Assembly (NCBI GenBank): GCA_964613795.1
Contig: CAZTJR010000011.1
Span: forward strand, 32,977 to 96,976
Source of the DNA: Chromatocurvus sp964613795
GTDB lineage: Bacteria; Pseudomonadota; Gammaproteobacteria; Pseudomonadales; Halieaceae
Direction of reading: 5' to 3'
DNA: 64,000 nt
Part shown: in pieces, positions 41,322 through 49,098 of the stretch
Layout of the letters: every line of letters starts with the position of its first letter
Numbering within the stretch: the stretch's first letter is position 1
Translations under genes and position numbers: made by a program
The notes under the pieces: generated by a model
Databases searched by the model: none
Seen by the model: the letters and a program-made list of their open reading frames with translations, nothing else
Told to the model about the DNA's origin: nothing

Positions 41322-42677
41322 TCACTGTGCCGCCTCGGCGCGTTCGCGGCTGGCGCGGTAGGGTTCCAGGGCGAGGTAGCTGAGTAGCCCGCCCAGGGGC
41401 AGCACCAGGGCGCTGACCAGGGCCATGGAGTAACGCAGGTCAGCGGGGTTGCCAAAGCCGTAATCTGTTACCAGGGCAAACAGGGTTGGACCCACCCCCA
41501 GTGCCAGCATGTTGCCGATCAGGAAATAGAGCGCCGTCATCTGCGCGCGCAGGGGATTCGGGGTGATCACCTGCAGGGCCGCTGCGGGCAGGCCCTGGGG
41601 TACGGCCATCAGGAAGCAGGTGATGCCGAGGCAGGCCAGGGCCGCCGCGCTGTTGGGCATGAGCGGCGTGGCTGCCGCGAAGGGGAAGGCGGACACAGAT
41701 GCAAAGCAGGCGGCGCGCAGGATGGCGTCACGGTAGCCGCGCTTTTCCATCCAGTCCGCGAGGTAGCCACCGGCATAGACGCCCGCGGTGCCCAGCACGA
41801 AAAGGATGCCGCCGTAGGCCAGGCCGATATCGGCGGCGGTCCAGCCCCAGGTGCGGATGAACAAGGTCGGCGTCCACACCATGTAGCCGGTGATGGCAAT
41901 GCCGACCATAGAGAAGGCCAGGAAGTGCAGGCTGACAGTGCGGACATTGACTTTCAGAAAGGCCAGAAGCGCCGTTGTTGAGCTGGCGCCCGGCCCCTGG
42001 GGGACGCCAGCCGCAGCAAGGCCACGTCGCACCGGCTCGCGGATGCTGAGAACGAGCAGGAAGATGGGCAGCCCAAGGAGGCCGACATAAAAAAAGGTCA
42101 TCTGCCAGGGCTTGAGCTGTCCCACCAGCGGCAGTGAGGCGCTGCCGGCCTCGACGACCGCGCGAATAACCATGCCGCCAATGATCATGGCCAGGCCCGC
42201 GCCGAAGTAGACGCCCATGGAGTACACGCTGAAAGCCCGCGCCAGCTGGTGCTTCGGAAAGTAGTCCGCAATGATGGAGAAAGCGGCGGGGGAGAGCGTG
42301 GCCTCGCCGACGCCGACGCCGATGCGGGCCAGAAACAGGCCCCAGAAATTGCGCGCCAGTCCGCAGGCGGCGGTCATCACGCTCCACACCGCCACACCGG
42401 TGGTGATAATGGCCTTGCGGTTTTTCTGGTCGGCGAGGCGGGCGATGGGCACCCCGAGAAGCGTATAGAAAAGCGTGAAGGCGATGCCCGCGAGCAGGCT
42501 TACCTGGGTGTCACTGATGTCGAGATCCGCGCGGATGGGTTCTATGAGCAGACTGAGAATCTGCCGGTCGATGAAGGAGTTGGTGTAGGCGAGCATGAGG
42601 ACGCCCACCACGTACCAGGAGTAGATCGGGTTCGGCCAGTCGCCGTCATCGGGCAGGGCCCTTGCCGTCCGGGTCAT
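41322..42677 (-). CDS. MFS transporter (spinster-like)
   Basis: 451 residues with 12 predicted membrane helices. The signature LADQKNRKAIITTGVAVWS between helices 2 and 3, IGVGVGEATLSPAAFSIIADYFP and the Asp in SFIDRQILSLLIEPI are typical of spinster-like MFS permeases frequent in aromatic and steroid catabolic clusters. Its ATG overlaps the stop of the upstream acyl-CoA ligase gene (ATGA), so import and CoA activation are co-translated. The cargo is unknown; an organic acid matching the ligases is the natural guess. Confidence 0.88.
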   Translation of the reverse strand: MTRTARALPDDGDWPNPIYSWYVVGVLMLAYTNSFIDRQILSLLIEPIRADLDISDTQVSLLAGIAFTLFYTLLGVPIARLADQKNRKAIITTGVAVWSVMTAACGLARNFWGLFLARIGVGVGEATLSPAAFSIIADYFPKHQLARAFSVYSMGVYFGAGLAMIIGGMVIRAVVEAGSASLPLVGQLKPWQMTFFYVGLLGLPIFLLVLSIREPVRRGLAAAGVPQGPGASSTTALLAFLKVNVRTVSLHFLAFSMVGIAITGYMVWTPTLFIRTWGWTAADIGLAYGGILFVLGTAGVYAGGYLADWMEKRGYRDAILRAACFASVSAFPFAAATPLMPNSAAALACLGITCFLMAVPQGLPAAALQVITPNPLRAQMTALYFLIGNMLALGVGPTLFALVTDYGFGNPADLRYSMALVSALVLPLGGLLSYLALEPYRASRERAEAAQ

Positions 42678-44311
42678 CCCCGCAGGCGCTCGCGCTGCAG
42701 GCGAATGCCTTCACTCTGGCAGTCCCAGGTGTCCGCCGTGACGCCCTCATCACGAAAGCCCACCTTGCGCGCCTTGTTGGTCTCGGTTTTGGGAATGCTG
42801 CTCACCTGGCGAATGTAGCGCGGTACGGCATAGTAGGGCAGCCGCTGCGCGAGAAAGGCGTGCAGCTCCCGTGGCTCAATGGGCGTCCGGCTGACAACAA
42901 CGGCAAGGACTTCTTCTTCGCCGGCCGGGTCGGGGACGCCCACCGCCAGTGCCTCGTCGATACCGCCATAACGCAGCAGTTCGTTCTCGACCTCAAGCGA
43001 TGAGATATTCTCGCCGCGGCGGCGGATCATGTCCTTGGCCCGGTCGACAAAGTAGTAATTCCCCTGCGCATCCTGGCGGAACACGTCACCGGTGTGGAAC
43101 CAGCCGTTGCGCCAGGCCCGGGCCGTGGCCTCGGGCATGTTCAGGTAACCGCTGTTCATGGTCCAGGGCAGGTCGGTGCGCACGATAAGCTCGCCGGCTT
43201 CTCCCGGCGCCACTTCTATATCAAACGCGTCCACCAGTCGGCAGCTCACCCCGCTGCGCGGCCGGCCGCAGCTGTAGTGCAGGGGCGAGTCGACATCGCT
43301 GATCAGGGGAGTGGAGACTTCGGTCATGTTAAAGCCGGTGATGTGTGAAAAGCCGAAGCGCTCGCCCAGCGCCAGGGTCTGCTCGTTGATGGGGAACATG
43401 GTCATGTAGCGCAGGGGATTGGCGTCGTCGTCCTGTGCCGGCGCGGCGGCCGACAGGAAGGGCGCCATGGCGCCGATCAGGCCGGCGCTGGTGCAGCAGT
43501 TGCCGCGGCGGACCTGGGTCCAGTATTCGCGCGTGTTGAAGCCGTCCACCAGGTACAGGCTGCCACCGCGGACCAGGGCGGCATAGACGGGGCTGGTGCC
43601 GCCCACGTGGAACAGGGGCAGGTTGACCAGGATACACTCGCCGGCCTGCATGCGCCCGTAGCTGATCAGCGCGGTACTGTAGAGCTGCAGGTAGGGACAG
43701 AGCACGCCCTTGGAGGGGCCTGTCGTGCCCGACGTATAGATGACGCATTGCGTATCCCAGGGCTGTACCGGCTGCGAGTCGTCGAGCCGGGCGCCGTCGC
43801 CCTCCAGCACATCCGCGGCCTCGCGTCGCAGGCCGCCCGGAAGGTCCGGGGCGGGCAGGTTTTCGTCAGTGCAGATCACGCGCTGCAGGTGAGTGAGTGC
43901 CAGTCCCTCCAGTCGCTCGATGAGCGCGCTGTGTGCCACCAGAACCGTTGCCCGGGTGAGGTTGATGGCGTGTTCGAGAATGGCGCCGCGATAGGCCGTG
44001 TTGAGGGGCACGAAAACCGCGCCGATGTAGTTGGCGGCAAACCACAGGCGCAGCATGTCGCGGTTGCCGGGCAGCCAGACCAGCACCAGATCGCCGTGGC
44101 CGATACCCAACGCCTGCAGACCGGCGGCGGTAGCGCGCACCACCTCGCGAGCCTCGGCCCAGGTCCACTCCACCTCATCTTCAAAGAGGGCCAGGCGCCG
44201 CTCGGGATGCTGTTGCGCACCGCGGTCGATCAGGTCGCGCAGCACACAGTCCTCTCTCGCGGGCATCTGCGGATCGAACCAGGGCGGTCGGGTTGCTTCC
44301 GTGTCGGGCAT
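42674..44311 (-). CDS. AMP-dependent acyl-CoA ligase/synthetase
   Basis: 545 residues from the ATG at 44311 (AGG upstream; a longer frame to 44389 is unlikely). ANL-family motifs are clear: YTSGTTGPSKGV (ATP-binding loop), GFNMTEVSTP, WFHTGDVFRQDAQGNYYFVD, RRRGENISSLEVENEL and the C-terminal Lys region PKTETNKARK. It forms an acyl adenylate and then the CoA thioester of a carboxylic acid. The pattern is close to CaiC-like and other medium or branched acid ligases, but the acid cannot be named. It is co-translated with the MFS permease. Confidence 0.88.
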   Translation of the reverse strand: MPDTEATRPPWFDPQMPAREDCVLRDLIDRGAQQHPERRLALFEDEVEWTWAEAREVVRATAAGLQALGIGHGDLVLVWLPGNRDMLRLWFAANYIGAVFVPLNTAYRGAILEHAINLTRATVLVAHSALIERLEGLALTHLQRVICTDENLPAPDLPGGLRREAADVLEGDGARLDDSQPVQPWDTQCVIYTSGTTGPSKGVLCPYLQLYSTALISYGRMQAGECILVNLPLFHVGGTSPVYAALVRGGSLYLVDGFNTREYWTQVRRGNCCTSAGLIGAMAPFLSAAAPAQDDDANPLRYMTMFPINEQTLALGERFGFSHITGFNMTEVSTPLISDVDSPLHYSCGRPRSGVSCRLVDAFDIEVAPGEAGELIVRTDLPWTMNSGYLNMPEATARAWRNGWFHTGDVFRQDAQGNYYFVDRAKDMIRRRGENISSLEVENELLRYGGIDEALAVGVPDPAGEEEVLAVVVSRTPIEPRELHAFLAQRLPYYAVPRYIRQVSSIPKTETNKARKVGFRDEGVTADTWDCQSEGIRLQRERLRG

Positions 44312-44604
44312 CGCGCTACCTGTGTATCTTCTTGTTATGGGTGATGGCGTTATCTCAGGCAATCGCTGTGACCTGGCTTGCAAACGCATACTGAGACTAG
44401 CAATCGGGGATTCTGCGGGTCAAGACGTTTCGTGTGTCGGTTTTCCGGTGTTCAGCTCTGCGGCAGGCCTGTGGCGTAGCGGCGTGACGGGTAATGCGTC
44501 TTGTTCTTTTCCCTGCCGCACCGTAGTATGAAAGTGCAAGTGCGGTGCCGCTGCCTGGTCTCCGCTTGTGCCGCCTCGTTACCGAATTGACTGGAGTTCA
44601 CGCC

Positions 44605-45099
44605 ATGCCCCTGCCCTCAATGCCCCGCCTCACCGTGCTGTCCCTGCTCCTGCTGTCTGTGCTCGCTGCGCCACTCAAGGCGGACGAGGCCGAAGACGTT
44701 GCCATGGACATGGTGGCGGCCTGGAACGCGGTCGATCTCGACCGGGTCATTTCACTGTTCACCCCGGATGGCGTGCTGCACAGCATGATGACTGACCCCG
44801 TTACCGGTCGTGAGCAGCTCCGGCACCATCTGCAGCCGCTCTTCAACGGCATTGAGGAACTCAAGCTGAACCTGCGCAATGTCGTGGTCGATGGCGACAC
44901 GGTGTTTCTCGAACGGGTCGACGAGTTTGTCTTCAACGGCAAGCCTGGCGCGGTGCCCGTGGTGGGTGTGCTGGTGATTCGCGACGGGGCGGTGGCCGAG
45001 TGGCGTGAGTACTACGATCTCTCGCAGCTTTACGGCGAAATGGGAATGCCGGTCCCGCAGCGCAACGCTGCGGCAGCCTCCACCGAACAGCCGGACTGA
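44605..45099 (+). CDS. Exported NTF2-fold protein (limonene-epoxide-hydrolase-like)
   Basis: 164 residues from the ATG at 44605 (GGAG 8 bases upstream). A signal peptide ends near PLKADEAED. The NTF2 fold is indicated by VAMDMVAAWNAVDLDRVISLFTPDGVLH and the closing IRDGAVAEWREYYDLSQL. The WxxYYD pattern with an upstream Asp and Arg resembles limonene-1,2-epoxide hydrolase-like proteins, which open epoxides or act as ketosteroid isomerase relatives. It is divergent from the acyl-CoA ligase and ends at a strong hairpin (45111-45141). Confidence 0.78.
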   Translation: MPLPSMPRLTVLSLLLLSVLAAPLKADEAEDVAMDMVAAWNAVDLDRVISLFTPDGVLHSMMTDPVTGREQLRHHLQPLFNGIEELKLNLRNVVVDGDTVFLERVDEFVFNGKPGAVPVVGVLVIRDGAVAEWREYYDLSQLYGEMGMPVPQRNAAAASTEQPD

Positions 45100-45110
45100 C
45101 GGTCGGCCGC

Positions 45111-45141
45111 TCCCGAGGGCATGCCGCAGGCAGCCTCGGGA
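45111..45141. terminator. Bidirectional terminator hairpin between convergent genes
   Basis: TCCCGAGG and CCTCGGGA form a perfect 8-bp stem, and an inner TGCC-GCA-GGCA stem extends it. An A5 run follows on the plus strand. It lies between the stop at 45099 (+) and the stop at 45194 (-). Confidence 0.65.
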
Positions 45142-45193
45142 CAAAAAGTATCGGACGTCTCGCGCGCAGGTTCTCTGGCTGCAGCTCCCCCGC

Positions 45194-47062
45194 TCAATCG
45201 CGGTCGATGCGGATGACCTGCGCGGGTACCGGACTGGCATAGAGCGCCTCCACCGCGGCGGCGTGGTTCGCCAGCGCCATGGCCTGGTTCACTGACCCCT
45301 TGTCCGAGAGCTCGTGCCGGTTGGCGCTCAGGCCTTCCCGGAGAAAAGCAAAGCTGTGGATGCGCGCGCTCTGACCGGGATTGGCGGCATTGTGGGCAGC
45401 CAGCCGGTCACGAATATGCTCGCGCACCCGGGGGTGCTGGCACAGGCTTTCCAGGTCGGCGTCGCTGTCCCCGGACAGGCGACGCAGGCCTGGCTCACTG
45501 GGCACGCCGAGCACCGCCAGGGCGTCGCGGCCTTCGCCACACAGTATGAGGTCGGTCACCGCCGGTGCCAGCGCCTCGACCAGGCTGCCGCGCAGCTCGC
45601 CGCCGGAGACCCAGGTGCCGGTGCCCAGCTTGAACTCCTCTGCCAGCCGGCCGGCAAAGGTCAGGCCCTGGGCCGGGTCGTTCTCGTCGTGGAAGCGTGC
45701 GGTGTCACCGCTGCGATAGAAACCCTCCGCGTCGAACATCTCGGCGGTCTTTTCGGCATTGTGCAGGTAGCCCGGGGTCAGGAAGTCGCCGCGCATGCGC
45801 AGCTCGTAGCGGTCGCCCAGGGGGACCAGCTTTACCTCGGCGCCGGGCGGTGGCAGCCCGATGCCGACCTTTTCCGTGAGGTAGTAGATGACCAGAATCC
45901 CCGAGCAGGTTTCAGTGGAACCATAGCCGGTGGTGAAGGCGATGCGGTGACCCGTGTGGCGCACTGCCAGGGTCTGCAGGCGGTCCTGCAGGCTCTGGGG
46001 CAGGGCGGCGCCACCGTAGAGCACCAGGCGCAGTTTGCTGAAAAAGGTTTCGCACAGGGCGGGATCGCTCTCAAGCGCATCGGTGAGCATGGCGAAGCCC
46101 GAGGGGACATTGGCGAAGTACGAGACCGGCACCTCTGCGAGGTTCTGCAGGGTGGCGTCGAAGAGTCCGGGCATGGGCTTGCCCGCATCAATGTGCAGCG
46201 TGCCGCCAAAGACCGCGGCCGCCAGCAGGTTTGATGTCCCGGCCACATGGCTCCAGGGCAGCCAGTCGAGCATAACCTCATCCCAGCCCAGCGCGCGCCC
46301 GAGTACGTTGTGCGCCAAATGCAGGTTGCTCGCCTGCATGCGCTGGGTGTGGATCACCGCCTTGGGCCGCCCCGTGGAGCCCGAGGTGAGCATATAGGCG
46401 ACGTGGGCGTCCGGGTCCGGGTGGGTAAGGGCATGGCTAATGGCCGTGCCGGGCTCGGTGGCGACGACCTCGGCAAGGCCGATCGCCTCGGTGGGGAGCC
46501 GTGCCGGGTCGGGGCTCAGGATCTGCAGGGAGTCCGGCAGAGCCGCCAGGGCCGGGGCCAGCTCGTCGCCACCCTCGACATAGAGAATGGCAGGGCGCAC
46601 CAGGTCGACCACGTGGCGCAGACGGGCGAAGTCGCCACCGATATAGGCATAGTTGATACTCACCGGGCACACGGGGACACCGGCGGCCATAGCGCCCAGG
46701 CGCAGGATGGCGTGGTGTATCGAGTTGCCCGATAGCAGCATCAGCGGGGAATCCTGTCCCATGCCCTGCGACAGCAGCCACTCGCCGATGGCGCGCACGC
46801 GAGCGGCCGCGGTGGCGAAGTTGATGCGCTGCCAGTCGCCACCGCCGGGCGGCCGCTCGGCGAGGAAGTCGCGGTCGGGTGCGGCCGCGGCGTTGGCCAT
46901 AAAGCGGCGAATGACCGTGGGGTCGTAGAGCGGGCGCGGCTCGCGGCTGTACAGAAGCAGGCTGCCGTCCTCGCGCCTGTCGAGGGTCACGTTGACGCGC
47001 GGCAGGTCCACGGGACGGAAGGGAACGCGCGCAAGTTCCTCGCTGGACAGGGGGTGGCTCAT
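45194..47062 (-). CDS. Feruloyl-CoA synthase-like acyl-CoA ligase
   Basis: 622 residues. ANL motifs include YMLTSGSTGRPKAVIHTQ, TTGYGSTET and FYRSGDTARFHD. The stretch LAEEFKLGTGTWVSGGELR, in place of the usual C-terminal hinge, and the tail LSDKGSVNQAMAL are characteristic of the feruloyl-CoA synthase group, which activates ferulate and other aryl acids. GAGG lies 7 bases before the ATG. It is the second CoA ligase of the cluster and is 54 bp downstream of an NTF2-like gene. Aromatic or bulky cyclic acids are likely substrates; ferulate itself is not proven, since no hydratase or aldolase follows. Confidence 0.87.
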   Translation of the reverse strand: MSHPLSSEELARVPFRPVDLPRVNVTLDRREDGSLLLYSREPRPLYDPTVIRRFMANAAAAPDRDFLAERPPGGGDWQRINFATAAARVRAIGEWLLSQGMGQDSPLMLLSGNSIHHAILRLGAMAAGVPVCPVSINYAYIGGDFARLRHVVDLVRPAILYVEGGDELAPALAALPDSLQILSPDPARLPTEAIGLAEVVATEPGTAISHALTHPDPDAHVAYMLTSGSTGRPKAVIHTQRMQASNLHLAHNVLGRALGWDEVMLDWLPWSHVAGTSNLLAAAVFGGTLHIDAGKPMPGLFDATLQNLAEVPVSYFANVPSGFAMLTDALESDPALCETFFSKLRLVLYGGAALPQSLQDRLQTLAVRHTGHRIAFTTGYGSTETCSGILVIYYLTEKVGIGLPPPGAEVKLVPLGDRYELRMRGDFLTPGYLHNAEKTAEMFDAEGFYRSGDTARFHDENDPAQGLTFAGRLAEEFKLGTGTWVSGGELRGSLVEALAPAVTDLILCGEGRDALAVLGVPSEPGLRRLSGDSDADLESLCQHPRVREHIRDRLAAHNAANPGQSARIHSFAFLREGLSANRHELSDKGSVNQAMALANHAAAVEALYASPVPAQVIRIDRD

Positions 47063-47116
47063 GCAATGACCTCGCTCATGGGCTTGCGGGTAAATGGGCG
47101 TGCGGGTAAACGGGAG

Positions 47117-47650
47117 TCAGAATCGCTGGTAAGACAGGTCGCTCTCATCCTTGCGGCCGTGGTGCATGCCCGGTTCCTCAGGGTTGAACAGACCCAGGCA
47201 CCAGGTCTGGTTGGCGGGCAGGTCGTGGTTCCAGTCAAACACCAGTTTGCGGTGCGCGATCTTCCATGCGCCATTGCGTCGTTCGAAGCGATCGACGCTG
47301 CGCGCTCCGGTAAAGGTATCCACGTTCTCGCCGTCGCGCTGGAAGCGGGCGAAGGTGATTACGTAGGCCTCGACCCAGGCCGTCTCGCCCTCCAGCTCAA
47401 TGTGCTGGTTGCACAGGTAGTGCGCCATGCTGCCCATCTGCCGGATACGCCCGACGGCGGCCGCCACGTAAGCCTGGGCCGGGCCGCTGTAATTCGGGCC
47501 ATGCTCTTCAATGGCGTCCTCATGGTAGCAGGACGCGAGCAGGGCTTCGTCGGCGCGGTCCACCCCGCGCGCCTGCCGGGCAAGGACGTTCCGTATCTCC
47601 TCGCGGGAGAGTAGGGCGTCCAGTCGAGGGTCCTGATCGGTCAGACTCAT
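47117..47650 (-). CDS. SnoaL-like NTF2-fold protein
   Basis: 177 residues from the ATG at 47650 (GGAG 6 bases upstream). No signal peptide. The SnoaL_4-type domain is seen in LLSREEIRNVLARQARGVDRADEALLASCYHEDA, MAHYLCNQHIELEGETAWVEAYV and FERRNGAWKIAHRKLVFDW. The family includes isomerases, cyclases and dehydratases in polyketide, steroid and aromatic degradation. The His in CNQHIE and the Asp in RGVDRAD are candidate active-site residues. It sits 47 bp after the DapB-like gene and before the feruloyl-CoA synthase-like gene. Confidence 0.82.
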   Translation of the reverse strand: MSLTDQDPRLDALLSREEIRNVLARQARGVDRADEALLASCYHEDAIEEHGPNYSGPAQAYVAAAVGRIRQMGSMAHYLCNQHIELEGETAWVEAYVITFARFQRDGENVDTFTGARSVDRFERRNGAWKIAHRKLVFDWNHDLPANQTWCLGLFNPEEPGMHHGRKDESDLSYQRF

Positions 47651-47697
47651 GCTGTTCTCCTGTTTTATTGTCAGCGTCCGGTGTCTGCCCCTGCCGG

Positions 47698-48807
47698 TCA
47701 TTCATTGCCGGGAGCGAGCCGCGGCCGATAGTGAGGGCTGCTCGGAAAGGTGAGGAAGCCCGGCGCGGCGGCCACCACATGGGGGATTGCAGCGGTGACC
47801 ATGCCCGCCATGCCATATTGCACGGCGGTGGTCTTGACGCCGGTATTCTGCGGCTCCACGAGATCCATGCGCAGGTCTATGCCGGGCTTGCCGCGCAGTG
47901 CCACTTCCCAGTGGCTGAAGTCCTCGTAGCCGGGCACGCCCCGGCCCATGACCCAGTTCACCGAATGGGTGATGACCCGCTTTTCGCCGATCATGCCGTG
48001 CAACTGCCAGTTGGTCGCCGCCACGGTGCCCGCCCGGATCGTGCCAGCCCGCGCCTCGATGTCCGCCGGCGCCAGCGTCACCTGGTGGTCGCTCACGATC
48101 GCTGTCAGGGGCAGCGCCAGCCGCTCGGCGAGCGCGCCGACGCACTGCCGGTACATGGCCGTGAACAGGGTAGCCAGCGCCCCCTGCTCGAGGTCCACGC
48201 CAGCGGGGTCCGCGCCCATGCCCATGACATCGAAGACATAAGCGGCGTTGGGCATGTCCAGGCAGTCGTAGACCTCGCGACAGTGCACGGATTCCAGCTC
48301 CACGCAGAGTGCCGAGAGCACGGGGACTACGCGCTCCGCGACCAGGCCCGGGTTGATGCCCGTGCCCACGAGTGTGCTCCCGCCCCGCTCGCAGGCCTCC
48401 GCCAGCCGTGCCGAGAGGGTCTCGCCCAGGCTTCGCGGGTGGAAGTAGTTATTAATGGAGATGACATTCTTGCCCGAGGCCAGCAGGCGACACACGTCGT
48501 CGTCATGGGCGTCGTAGGGAAACTGCAGCAGCGGGCAGTGCAGCACCACGTCCGCGTCCAGCGCGAGTATTTCCTCTATGTCGCGGGTGGCAATGATGCC
48601 GGTCGGCTCGCGGCGGGCGATGTCGCCGGCGTCACGCCCCGCCTTGGCCTCACTGTAGACATACAGACCGGCCAGCTCCAGGTCCGGGTGGTCGATGACC
48701 GCGCGCAGGCAGGTCTTGCCCATGGCGCCGGTGGCCCACTGCACAACGCGGTAGGGCCTGTCCGAACGATTGCTGCGGCTTTGCACGGCCTGAATGCCGT
48801 CGTCCAT
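47698..48807 (-). CDS. NAD(P)-dependent DapB-like dehydrogenase
   Basis: 369 residues, with AAAGGAG 6 bases before the ATG. The Rossmann entry RVVQWATGAMGKTCLRAVIDHPDLELAGLYVYSE and the loop GINPGLVAE match dihydrodipicolinate-reductase-like proteins of the 2,4-diaminopentanoate dehydrogenase group. This family is abundant in clusters for steroid or terpenoid degradation, where its reaction is undefined. It is the first gene of the minus-strand part that also holds the NTF2 and ligase genes, and it is divergent from the second TonB receptor. Confidence 0.82.
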   Translation of the reverse strand: MDDGIQAVQSRSNRSDRPYRVVQWATGAMGKTCLRAVIDHPDLELAGLYVYSEAKAGRDAGDIARREPTGIIATRDIEEILALDADVVLHCPLLQFPYDAHDDDVCRLLASGKNVISINNYFHPRSLGETLSARLAEACERGGSTLVGTGINPGLVAERVVPVLSALCVELESVHCREVYDCLDMPNAAYVFDVMGMGADPAGVDLEQGALATLFTAMYRQCVGALAERLALPLTAIVSDHQVTLAPADIEARAGTIRAGTVAATNWQLHGMIGEKRVITHSVNWVMGRGVPGYEDFSHWEVALRGKPGIDLRMDLVEPQNTGVKTTAVQYGMAGMVTAAIPHVVAAAPGFLTFPSSPHYRPRLAPGNE

Positions 48808-49033
48808 GCGCTACTCCTTTCAGTTTTAATGTGCAATCTACGATGTTATTTCCTGCCGGGCAAGTCGTGTGCTGGCGCGGAAACGATGTGCGGCGACCGG
48901 GAGTGCAGTATGTTTTTGCAACTATGAATTTTATTCGAGGACCTTGCCGCCTTTTCGCGTTTTGTGAAGAGTGGAAGTCTGTTTTATTGCCGGATAAAGA
49001 CGGCGGTGCAACCGTATCTTCGGCTACTGCTGC

Positions 49034-49062
49034 TTGACAGGTTTCAAAATGCAAACCATGAT
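49034..49062 (+). promoter_or_regulatory. Sigma-70-type promoter of the second TonB receptor
   Basis: A perfect -35 box TTGACA (49034-49039) is followed after 17 bp by CATGAT (49057-49062, four of six consensus bases). It lies 37 bp before the ATG at 49099 in the intergenic region shared with the DapB-like gene. Confidence 0.5.
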
Positions 49063-49098
49063 CTGAACCGAACATAATAATGAATAGAGGTGAGCGCC